Below are positions 17,893 to 25,584 of a DNA stretch of 64,000 nucleotides, one piece after another. Each line of letters starts with the position of its first letter. Within the stretch, counting starts at the first letter, position 1. The notes below the pieces were generated by a model, which saw only the letters and a program-made list of their open reading frames with translations, searched no databases and was not told the origin of the DNA. The DNA comes from an uncultured Pirellula sp. (GTDB lineage Bacteria; Planctomycetota; Planctomycetia; Pirellulales; Pirellulaceae): assembly GCA_903858115.1 (NCBI GenBank), contig CAIOHR010000055.1, positions 248,001 through 312,000 on the forward strand. The letters run 5' to 3'. The position numbers and the translations under genes were made by a program.

Positions 17893-19269
17893 ATGAAACG
17901 CAGATCATTTCTTACGACCGCGACCGGAATCGCAGCAAGCACAGCGTTACCACGGTTCGCGATAGGCAAGCCAGGAAAGTCAGCCAATGGTAAACTGAAC
18001 ATTGCCTTTATAGGCTCCGGTGGTTGGATCGCGCAGCAACCTTATAACCAAGGATGCTCGGAAGAGAACCTTGTCGCGTTTTGCGATGTGGATCGGAACC
18101 ATTGTGCGGAAAACATGAAGAATTGGAGGAAGGACCAACCGTTCTTCGACGACTTTCGTGTGATGCTCGACAAGATGCATAAGCAAATCGATGCGGTTGT
18201 CGTTTCTACACCAGACCACACGCACTTTGCAGCCACGATGGCAGCCATGGAACGAGGCATCCATGTTTATACGCAAAAGCCTCTCACGCATAACATTTGG
18301 CAAGGCCGCACGTTGGTAAAAGCCAATGAACGCTACAAAGTGGTTACGCAAATGGGGAACCAAGGTCATGCGGGGGATGGTATTCGTCAATCGGTGGAAG
18401 CAGTGAGAGCAGGATTGATCGGTGAAGTGAGTCAGGTCTTTTGCCGAAATGATGGGCCCAAAATGGGAGGCACGCACTTCGGTAACCCTGCCGTCATGCC
18501 GCCTCCTTCGACAGCAGTTCCTGACGGACTCTCCTGGGATCTATGGCTTGGACCTGCCGAGAAACGTGACTTCAATGCGGAGTATCATCCGGCCAAATGG
18601 CGTTCGTTCTGGGACTTTGGACTGGGTATGCTCGGTGACTTTGGTTGCCATACATTTGACACCCCAGTCTGGGCTTTGGATCTCGATTCACCAACCGTGG
18701 TTGAATGTCTTCAACGCGAGAAGTCACTGGACGGTGTGATTCCGACAAGCAGCCATATTCGTTTTCATTTCCCGGGCAAGGGTACTCGCGGACCAGTGAC
18801 GCTGGATTGGTTCGATGGACCACAAGACTGGAGTAAAGTCGGGCGGATCGAGAAGTTTGGAGCGGAACATGCTGCACATCTCGGACGTGCGTGCTGGCTC
18901 GTTGGTTCGAAAGGGATGCTCGGTTGTGGCACGCATGCTGGAGTTCCTATACTTTTGCCGGAAGCGATCAGCAACGACTGGAAGGCGCATCCTCCCACTC
19001 CCTCGATCCCTCGCGTTGCAGGTGGGCCGTTCCGCGAGTGGCTTCGCGCGATTAAAGGGGAGGGGCCTGAGCCTGGCTCGAACTTCGATAACGCAACCAA
19101 GCTGAATGAGATCATCTTGCTAGGTGTCCTGGCTCAACGCTTCAATTCACGCATCGAATGGGATACAAAAACGGGTCGAATCACAAACCATCCAGAGCTA
19201 AACGCTTATGTAAAGGAGCCCGTTCGAGAAGGTTGGAGCTACGGCGAAGATCTTTGGAAAAAAGGTTAA
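17893..19269 (+). CDS. Tat-exported Gfo/Idh/MocA-family oxidoreductase
   Basis: Members of this family oxidise or epimerise sugars and related alcohols with bound NAD(P). The 458-residue protein starts with a twin-arginine signal (MKRRSFLTTATGIAAS), so it is probably folded with its cofactor before export, as for many planctomycete paralogues. The Rossmann motif is IAFIGSGGW (38-45). The catalytic Lys region reads TQKPLTHN (127-134), with Lys129 at the position of the usual EKP lysine. The substrate-side half includes WDLWLGPAEKRDF and GDFGCHTFDTP. The next gene begins within 20 bases, so the two are likely cotranscribed. The exact sugar is not deducible. Confidence 0.9.
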   Translation: MKRRSFLTTATGIAASTALPRFAIGKPGKSANGKLNIAFIGSGGWIAQQPYNQGCSEENLVAFCDVDRNHCAENMKNWRKDQPFFDDFRVMLDKMHKQIDAVVVSTPDHTHFAATMAAMERGIHVYTQKPLTHNIWQGRTLVKANERYKVVTQMGNQGHAGDGIRQSVEAVRAGLIGEVSQVFCRNDGPKMGGTHFGNPAVMPPPSTAVPDGLSWDLWLGPAEKRDFNAEYHPAKWRSFWDFGLGMLGDFGCHTFDTPVWALDLDSPTVVECLQREKSLDGVIPTSSHIRFHFPGKGTRGPVTLDWFDGPQDWSKVGRIEKFGAEHAAHLGRACWLVGSKGMLGCGTHAGVPILLPEAISNDWKAHPPTPSIPRVAGGPFREWLRAIKGEGPEPGSNFDNATKLNEIILLGVLAQRFNSRIEWDTKTGRITNHPELNAYVKEPVREGWSYGEDLWKKG

Positions 19270-19288
19270 TGTGAAGGGACCAAAATCT

Positions 19289-20959
19289 ATGACTCAACAT
19301 TTCAAAAATCCCGTCTTTATCGCCATTCGATGCTGTCTGCTTGTTACGACAACCATAGTGCTTTCGAGTTGGGGTCAAGCTCAGTCCGAACCGATGCGAG
19401 TCTTTATCTTCGCAGGTCAATCGAATATGGTGGGGACGCATTCCAGGGTCGCGCACATCCAGCGGTTTCCGCCATTCGCAGAGTTGGACCAGCCCCAAGC
19501 AAACGTCTTGTTTTCGTATAAGCTAGGACGCGAGCAGATGGCAACGTCCGATGGTTGGATCCCGTTGCAGCCCACGAAAGATTACTTCGGACCGGAGCTC
19601 AGTTTTGGCAAACATGTGTCACAACGTATCGATGCTCCGATCGCGATCATCAAAATCGCTTCGGGAGGGACAACGTTAGGCGAGGACTGGAATCCTGATA
19701 ACCCAGGTGGGTTCAAACTCTATCCACTGGCTCTCGCGCATATTCAATCATCGCTCGGTGAGCTGGATCGAAAGAACATCCCTTACAAGCTCGAAGGCTT
19801 TATGTGGCATCAAGGGGAGAACGACATGTTCAGCAAAGAGTTCAAGCCGATCTATAGTCGAAACTTAAAGAACTTCATTGCGAGCTGGCGTCGCGACCTC
19901 AAAGTTCCGAATCTCAAGTTCTACATCGGTGAGCTTTGTACCAAGACCATCTGGGGGATGGACAATCGCGACAATATGCTCGCTATCCGAACGGCGCAGA
20001 AGTCTGTGACCGCTGATGATCCGCTTGCTGAATACATTCCTACTTCGCATGATGCCGTAGAGATAGGAGGCGAAGCGGGATTGCATTATCACTATGGCAC
20101 CTTGGGGCAACTGGAGCACGGTGTGAACTACGCCGAAGCATATTTGCGTACGATTGGGAAAGCGACGGCCAGCGAGCGGAAACTGCAGAAGTGGCCCTAC
20201 GCGAAAGGTAGTCCTGTAAAGCTCTTTGTCCTCGCAGGTCATCGCAATATGGAGGGGGAGCGTGCTTTCGCGCAGGAACTAAAAACGCTTAAGGGGCACG
20301 AATCGCTTGCAACCGACAACCCTCAAATAGCATTCAAATACAACCTCGCCGGTGGGTTCAAGAAGTCCAGCGATTGGGAGCCGCTCGGCCCCGCTGGACC
20401 TTATGACACTTTCGGTCCAGAGCTTAGCTTTGCTAGCAAGTTACAGAGTTCGATCACTGGTAACGTCGCTATTGCGAAGTTCACACATAGCGGATCGCAA
20501 ATGAACGACTGGACCCCCGAAGGGACACAAGCGAAAGATCTCAATCTCTATCAACCTTTCATTGCCTTCGTGAAAGACTCGATTCGAGAGCTTGAATCGA
20601 AAGGGCATTCCGTAGAACTGGCCGGTGTATTCTATCATGTTGGTGAAAACGATATGGCCTTTTATCCTTATCGAAAAGATGCAGCCAAGTGGTTGAAATC
20701 CACGATTGCTCAGTGTCGCCAAGACCTTGCACTTCCTTCGCTAAAATGGCACGTTTGCCAGCAACCACCGCCAGACCAGAAAGGGCTCAATGGAATCGAT
20801 GTAACGGCAAACTTGGCGGCTATCGCGGCGGCTGATCCCGCATTCGTTCACCTCAAGGCGCTCGACTTACCTCCGCAGGCTGAGAATCTGGTGCTTGATG
20901 CTGCGGGAATTATCAAGCTCGGTGAGATTCTAGCTACGAGTTATCTTGAGCATCGATAG
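19289..20959 (+). CDS. Secreted sialate-O-acetylesterase-like protein with two SGNH domains, the second degenerate
   Basis: The family removes acetyl groups from sugars. This 556-residue protein has a signal peptide (ending near GQAQS) and two similar halves, about 36-295 and 308-556. The first half holds the nucleophile motif GQSNM (Ser45), WHQGEND (174-180) and a late LHYHYG segment with the likely catalytic His. In the second half the equivalent motif is GHRNM (317-321), with Arg319 in place of the serine; HVGEND is kept, but the late His segment reads LVLDAAG. The second domain therefore looks non-catalytic and may bind substrate. ATG at 19289 is preferred over GTG at 19271 because a GAAGGG ribosome-binding sequence precedes it by about ten bases. 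Confidence 0.85.
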   Translation: MTQHFKNPVFIAIRCCLLVTTTIVLSSWGQAQSEPMRVFIFAGQSNMVGTHSRVAHIQRFPPFAELDQPQANVLFSYKLGREQMATSDGWIPLQPTKDYFGPELSFGKHVSQRIDAPIAIIKIASGGTTLGEDWNPDNPGGFKLYPLALAHIQSSLGELDRKNIPYKLEGFMWHQGENDMFSKEFKPIYSRNLKNFIASWRRDLKVPNLKFYIGELCTKTIWGMDNRDNMLAIRTAQKSVTADDPLAEYIPTSHDAVEIGGEAGLHYHYGTLGQLEHGVNYAEAYLRTIGKATASERKLQKWPYAKGSPVKLFVLAGHRNMEGERAFAQELKTLKGHESLATDNPQIAFKYNLAGGFKKSSDWEPLGPAGPYDTFGPELSFASKLQSSITGNVAIAKFTHSGSQMNDWTPEGTQAKDLNLYQPFIAFVKDSIRELESKGHSVELAGVFYHVGENDMAFYPYRKDAAKWLKSTIAQCRQDLALPSLKWHVCQQPPPDQKGLNGIDVTANLAAIAAADPAFVHLKALDLPPQAENLVLDAAGIIKLGEILATSYLEHR

Positions 20960-21003
20960 CGATGGCAGCTATGCGGGCAAGGGTTCGTGTAGCTCCAGAG
21001 CCT

Positions 21004-21105
21004 GATTCACCGGTGGCACACGGCCACAGGGGTCTGAGTCTTTTGGCCACGTTTGGGCTAGTCTTCGAACCGGATTCACCGAGCGGCACGAGGCCGCTGG
21101 GGTCT
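21004..21105. repeat. Two related hairpin repeats between convergent genes
   Basis: Two 32-33 base units (21004-21035 and 21073-21105) share the flanks GATTCACCG and GGGGTCT and have a hairpin in between. In the first, GTGGC pairs with GCCAC around a 5-base loop (21013-21027). In the second, AGCGGC pairs with GCCGCT around a 5-base loop (21082-21098). One stem position changed from T-A to C-G, so pairing is kept. They lie between convergent genes and might act as terminators or as members of a dispersed repeat family. A degenerate third copy may start near 21119. Confidence 0.6.
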
Positions 21106-21187
21106 TTGCTGGGGTCACAGTGCGGCACAGGGCTGTTGGGAGCTTGAACCGTCACTGCTTTTGACTCAATGCGGAGTTGACGATCAA

Positions 21188-22081
21188 TCAGCCTGCTAGG
21201 AATCGCAATGCGGACGCGACACCTAGGGTGACCTCGGTCATTCGCTGGTAGTCCAGAGTGTCGGGTGTATCGGTGGCTCGATGATAGTTTGGGTTTCGAA
21301 GAAAGCTGGTGTCGGTCAACATTAATGCCGGATAGCCTTGGTCCCAAAACGAACTGTTGTCGCTCAACCGAATCTCGTTGATCTTTTCAGGTAGACAAAT
21401 GGAAAAGAGCGGCATCGATCGAGCGCCCCGTTTGAAGCCTCGACGAAAACGCCAACACAATTTCCAAGATGGCATATTGCCAACCGCTGCTAAGAAGTTT
21501 CCTCGATGCGGAAAGAAGCGACGCAACCACATCGGAATGAGGGGTGGCACCTTCTGAGAGTTTGCGACATCGCTATAGTAACCGACCATCTCCAAACAAA
21601 GCATGCCTCGGATCTTGTCGCCTCGCAAACGGGATCGGCGAGCGTGATGCTGACTACCCATGGTGTCCACGTTAAAATAGGGCGGTTCTTCACAAGCAAA
21701 CGCCACGTAACGAATGGTTCGGTTACTTTGGTGTTCACGTAGCAATCGCCCCACTTCGAGCAAAACTGCTATTGCGGATGCATTGTCATCGGCCCCTGGA
21801 GTTGAGTAAACGGTATCGTAATGGGCGCCCAATAAGATGATCTCGCCGGATCGTTTGCTACCAGGCTGCTCGACGATGATGTTGGTGGCTTGATCGCCGA
21901 GGGCATCGTAGCACTCGCGAGAACTTGTGTAACCCATGCCGGCCCACTGACCTTCGATGTATCCAATCGTCGCCGTGATCGTCTTGGGTTTTTGAAGATA
22001 GCGAGGACCAATCAAACCCGCCAACCGATCGACGTGAAGTCGTAACTGCGATTCAATTTGTTCGTTGTCGAGTTCCATCAT
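21188..22081 (-). CDS. M28-family zinc aminopeptidase
   Basis: M28 peptidases remove N-terminal residues from peptides using two zinc ions. The 297-residue protein has the expected ligands and base in order: GAHYDT (His87, Asp89), GADDNAS (Asp98), CEEPP with catalytic Glu131 and ligand Glu132, and a C-terminal HRATDTPDTLDY whose His should bind zinc. No signal peptide is visible, so it is probably cytoplasmic, which is less usual for the family. It ends a tight minus-strand run (tlpA-like, pdxA, speH, this gene), lying 20 bases after speH. Confidence 0.9.
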   Translation of the reverse strand: MMELDNEQIESQLRLHVDRLAGLIGPRYLQKPKTITATIGYIEGQWAGMGYTSSRECYDALGDQATNIIVEQPGSKRSGEIILLGAHYDTVYSTPGADDNASAIAVLLEVGRLLREHQSNRTIRYVAFACEEPPYFNVDTMGSQHHARRSRLRGDKIRGMLCLEMVGYYSDVANSQKVPPLIPMWLRRFFPHRGNFLAAVGNMPSWKLCWRFRRGFKRGARSMPLFSICLPEKINEIRLSDNSSFWDQGYPALMLTDTSFLRNPNYHRATDTPDTLDYQRMTEVTLGVASALRFLAG

Positions 22082-22101
22082 TGGGGCGGACCGATCATCC
22101 G

Positions 22102-22479
22102 CTATTGAACGCGAGTGTTCCGTACTAACTTACGAACGTCGCAACCGATCGCTCCGAACGCTTCACGCATGTGATCGATCGCCACCTGAACATCGAGTTT
22201 TTGTGAGCAAGAAAAAAAGTCTACTGCAATCGCTCGATGTTCTGGCCATGTGTGAATGGCGATATGGGATTCAGCGATCACGATCACGCCCGAAAGACCA
22301 TGCGGTGAAAACGCGTGGAAGCACTTCTGCACAATGGTCGCGCCAGATTTTTGGGCTGCGACGGTAAGGATTTCTTCGGTTTCTTGTAATGTGCTGGGCA
22401 ATAAGCCACACTCCGAAAAATCCACCAGCCAATGCCAACCTAGCGGGATGAGAGAAGGCCCATTATCAGGGTTATTCAT
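22102..22479 (-). CDS. speH: S-adenosylmethionine decarboxylase proenzyme
   Basis: This enzyme makes the aminopropyl donor for spermidine. It is a pyruvoyl enzyme that cleaves itself. The 125-residue length fits the short bacterial class. The self-cleavage site is visible in the motif AESHIAIHTWPE (69-80), with cleavage expected between Glu70 and Ser71 and the processing His at 75. A catalytic Cys is likely in DFFSCSQ. It begins 13 bases after the pdxA stop codon. No spermidine synthase gene is in the window. Confidence 0.95.
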   Translation of the reverse strand: MNNPDNGPSLIPLGWHWLVDFSECGLLPSTLQETEEILTVAAQKSGATIVQKCFHAFSPHGLSGVIVIAESHIAIHTWPEHRAIAVDFFSCSQKLDVQVAIDHMREAFGAIGCDVRKLVRNTRVQ

Positions 22480-22492
22480 TTCGTCACCCTCA

Positions 22493-23554
22493 TCATACCG
22501 AAGCCATTCCCGTCAAACGCACTGCAGTTTGAATCGCTTGAACCATCCCGGACGCTTCTGCACGATTCTCCCAAGCGATATCGTGAGCAGTGCCATGGGC
22601 CACACTCGTTCGTACGATAGGTAGACCGAGCGTGATGTTCACGGCATCGAACATATCTAGAAGCTTCAATGCAATATGCCCTTGGTCGTGATACATGGCA
22701 ACGACTGCGTCAAAAGCTCCGTCGACGGCTCTCGGCATCAATGTGTCTGTAGGCAAAGGACCGACCACATCCAATCCATGCTTACGTGCCCTTTGAACGG
22801 CAGGCTCAATGATATCCATCTCTTCTCTTCCGAATCGACCACCTTCTCCCGCGTGTGGGTTGAGTGCAGCCACTGCGATTCGTGGGCTTCTTGAGATGTT
22901 CATCGATCGGAGGATTCGTTCAAAGACTCGTTGTGCCAAACCAATTTTTTCAAGAATATTAGGTACGTTGATGTGTTCGAACACTTCACGAAGAGCCATA
23001 TGCAGTGTTACATGCACCACACCAAAGCCAGCTTCTGTTCCGTGGCGGGGCGGTCCAGGCGGAAGATAGAGCATCATCGCATGGTCCTGAACTCCACACA
23101 ACGATGCCAGTAGCTCTGTATGCCCAGGCCAATCATGTCCTGCTAACTTTAGTGCCACTTTGTGCAAGGGACAGGTGACGATAGCGTCCACCCTGCCAGC
23201 CAACGCTAAACGGGCCGAAGTCACTAAGGCTTGGTAAGCTGCTTCACCACCTTTGGCCTGTATCGAGGCGGCGATTGGGAAAGTCCAATCCTCGGGGCCC
23301 GATGGAATACAGTAAACAGCATCTTCATTTTCGCGAGCTTTAGGCAGATCCTCAGGATCTCGGATTGTGATAATTTTTTTCGAACTGTGTACCAAGTGAA
23401 ATGCGGATTGCAAAACAGTTGGCGAGCCGACGACCATTAGGTTTGCAGCACAAGAAATCGATTCAAAGCTGAGCGCTTTTGCGATGATTTCAGGACCCAC
23501 GCCGGTAGGATCCCCCATGGTCAAGGCGACGAGTGGAGTCGATCGGACACTCAT
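22493..23554 (-). CDS. pdxA: 4-hydroxythreonine-4-phosphate dehydrogenase
   Basis: PdxA oxidises 4-phosphohydroxythreonine in pyridoxal phosphate synthesis. The 353-residue protein opens with TMGDPTGVGPEI, the family's hallmark. The metal-binding histidines are seen in GHTELLA, HVTLH and MYHDQGHIALK. The C-terminal substrate region has GLPIVRTSVAHGTAHDIA. Its ATG at 23554 follows the stop codon of the upstream thioredoxin-like gene with a single base between, so the two are surely cotranscribed. I see no oddity. Confidence 0.97.
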   Translation of the reverse strand: MSVRSTPLVALTMGDPTGVGPEIIAKALSFESISCAANLMVVGSPTVLQSAFHLVHSSKKIITIRDPEDLPKARENEDAVYCIPSGPEDWTFPIAASIQAKGGEAAYQALVTSARLALAGRVDAIVTCPLHKVALKLAGHDWPGHTELLASLCGVQDHAMMLYLPPGPPRHGTEAGFGVVHVTLHMALREVFEHINVPNILEKIGLAQRVFERILRSMNISRSPRIAVAALNPHAGEGGRFGREEMDIIEPAVQRARKHGLDVVGPLPTDTLMPRAVDGAFDAVVAMYHDQGHIALKLLDMFDAVNITLGLPIVRTSVAHGTAHDIAWENRAEASGMVQAIQTAVRLTGMASV

Positions 23555-23555
23555 A

Positions 23556-24164
23556 CTAAAGTTTTTGCTTCCGCGCTTTTTCGATAGACGATTTCAACGT
23601 GGAGGCATCCACTGTCCCTCGCCAGACGTCGAATATTTTCCCTCCGCGATCGAGTACCATCGTTGTCGGATTTACAAATCCGCCAGATTTGAACATGCGA
23701 CTCACTTGGATTCGCGTAAACTCGGCGGGGTCCCAGTAGATCGGCATGTCATCAATCTTTTCCTGATCAAGAAACTTCTTTGTTCTGAACGCTAGTTGAT
23801 CCTCGGTGTCAGAGCTGTTGTCGCTCGTGGCTATGCTTAGAAAGGCAACATCTGGAGAAGTTAAATATTCCTTTTGTAAGCGAGCAATGTCGGGATACTC
23901 TTTTTGACAGGGAACGCACCAGAAACCCCAAAAATGCAGAACGACGATTTTTTTGTCGATATCCGCTGGTTCGATAGGTTTTGAAGCATAGAGAAGGGGC
24001 TTCAAGTCAAGTTCGCCAAGCACCATGCCTCGCAATCGACTTTCTTCACGCCCCATCACGACCAAGACGACGGTGCCGATAACCATAAACAAGCAGGCCA
24101 ACAAAAGCGGCAAATACGCAGGTTTCGCAAATTTTGCCTTATTTGGAGCAGTCTCAGTATTCAT
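23556..24164 (-). CDS. Membrane-anchored TlpA/ResA-like thioredoxin
   Basis: A 202-residue periplasmic thiol-disulfide protein. One N-terminal membrane segment (about 16-37) anchors a thioredoxin fold with the active site WCVPC (82-86). Such proteins reduce apocytochromes or other exported proteins, which would suit the many haem proteins of this bacterium. The ATG at 24164 is chosen; an upstream TTG at 24224 would add 20 residues. It directly precedes pdxA with a one-base gap. Confidence 0.88.
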   Translation of the reverse strand: MNTETAPNKAKFAKPAYLPLLLACLFMVIGTVVLVVMGREESRLRGMVLGELDLKPLLYASKPIEPADIDKKIVVLHFWGFWCVPCQKEYPDIARLQKEYLTSPDVAFLSIATSDNSSDTEDQLAFRTKKFLDQEKIDDMPIYWDPAEFTRIQVSRMFKSGGFVNPTTMVLDRGGKIFDVWRGTVDASTLKSSIEKARKQKL

Positions 24165-24319
24165 GAAAACACCGCCAATCGAGTTTGAAAGGTTCGGGAA
24201 CGGACTCCGAATTAACGACCCCAAAGAACCCTAGCGAAAATAATCGCCGCAAGAGTTTACCACTTGCTGCTTAGGCAGGAAGTCGCTTTCCTAGGACTGT
24301 TCGATGAAAACAAGAAGGC

Positions 24320-25528
24320 CTAGTATAAGTTCGATAAATCGTCGATACCAAGGGACTTGATCCATTCGAAATCCTCGTTTGCCTCCTCCTTTCGCCCAAG
24401 ACCTTCCAGGATTCGAGCACGATGTAGTCGAACTACGGCAAAGTTCTTTGCCAAATCCGCGATTTGCAATTGAATGGTATTTGGAGTGGCTTTGGAAGGG
24501 CTGTTTTCGGCTCCCTCCTTTTCCAAGTCTGAGTCTGTGATTGGCGAGGAGGCTGGGTCGGCGAGACTTCGTTTGTCTTGAAGGAGTTTATATAGCTCTG
24601 GTGCATTCTCTTGGAGTTCATCCGAAAAACCAGTCACAGCTCGATTGGCAAAGGCGAGCGCTTCTTCATATTTGCCAGATTGATAAAGAACCCAACCTTT
24701 TGTATCTAAATAGGCGGGAATGTCACCGTCCCGCTTCAAGGCGAGATCGATTTCAACGAGAGCCTGCTTCAAATTTTTCATGGACAGTGAACGGCAATAA
24801 GCAAGCAGATTGTTCTGATCCGCAGAACGTTTCTGTGGAGATTCTAACAACTCCTCTAGAACGCGAATCGACAAATCCCAATACTGTTTCTTCATCAGCG
24901 TCGAGGCTAAGGCCATTGAAATCATGGAGCGTTGTCCAGCGTCCTTGTTGCTCTTTAGCGATTCGATTGCATGATCAGCCAATCTCTCTGCCTCTTCATC
25001 TTGAACAGGCGATCGACCAAATACGATTTGCATTCGAATTCTCCAATACTGCAAATCTCTCGTGACCCCTGGGTCGTGGCTGTAGCTTTGATCCAAAAGT
25101 TCGGTGGCCAAATCCCAATACTCCTCTCTCAACAAAGTTGCAGCCAAAACCTTGGATATTTTGAATCTAAGGTTTGCATCCTTCGAGATTTGCATCATTT
25201 CAATCGCGTGTCGGATCAGTCTATCGACCTCTTCATCTTGAATCGGTGATCTACCGAAAACGATTTCTAGCCTTGTTTGCCAGTATTGCGAATCATAAAC
25301 AATATCTGGGTCGGACTGATAGCTTCGGTCGAGTGCTCTCAACGCGTTGTCAATTCGTCCGGCGACACGCTCATTTGCAGCATATGCCAACATCCAACGC
25401 GCCCAGGATGGGCCTGGGAGGTAAACGCGAAGTACCGGATACGCAACCAACAAGAATGCGACGGTTATCGCGACAAAAGTAACCGAGCGATTGCTTTGTC
25501 TGTCCGTTCGGAAAACTTCTTCACTCAT
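24320..25528 (-). CDS. Membrane-anchored TPR-like protein with an internal duplication
   Basis: The 402-residue product has one N-terminal membrane segment (about 18-37) and a helical-repeat body. Two consecutive blocks of about 70 residues are near copies: each contains QYW followed by IVFGRSPxQDEExxRL and an HAIE segment (about residues 82-115 and 154-187). A later part reads like a canonical TPR (GWVLYQSGKYEEALAFANRAV). The C-terminal third is polar, then ends in another helical pair. TPR proteins act as scaffolds; no partner can be named. ATG at 25528 is preferred to a GTG two codons upstream. Confidence 0.75.
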   Translation of the reverse strand: MSEEVFRTDRQSNRSVTFVAITVAFLLVAYPVLRVYLPGPSWARWMLAYAANERVAGRIDNALRALDRSYQSDPDIVYDSQYWQTRLEIVFGRSPIQDEEVDRLIRHAIEMMQISKDANLRFKISKVLAATLLREEYWDLATELLDQSYSHDPGVTRDLQYWRIRMQIVFGRSPVQDEEAERLADHAIESLKSNKDAGQRSMISMALASTLMKKQYWDLSIRVLEELLESPQKRSADQNNLLAYCRSLSMKNLKQALVEIDLALKRDGDIPAYLDTKGWVLYQSGKYEEALAFANRAVTGFSDELQENAPELYKLLQDKRSLADPASSPITDSDLEKEGAENSPSKATPNTIQLQIADLAKNFAVVRLHRARILEGLGRKEEANEDFEWIKSLGIDDLSNLY

Positions 25529-25584
25529 GAACACTACCGTATATTTCTTCTATCATGGGATGCAGAGAACTTGGGCATAGAAAA

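Noticed and set aside
20962..21147. Small open frame across the hairpin repeats
   Set aside because: Its repeated peptide phrase (PDSP) is explained by the DNA repeat units; no ribosome-binding sequence.
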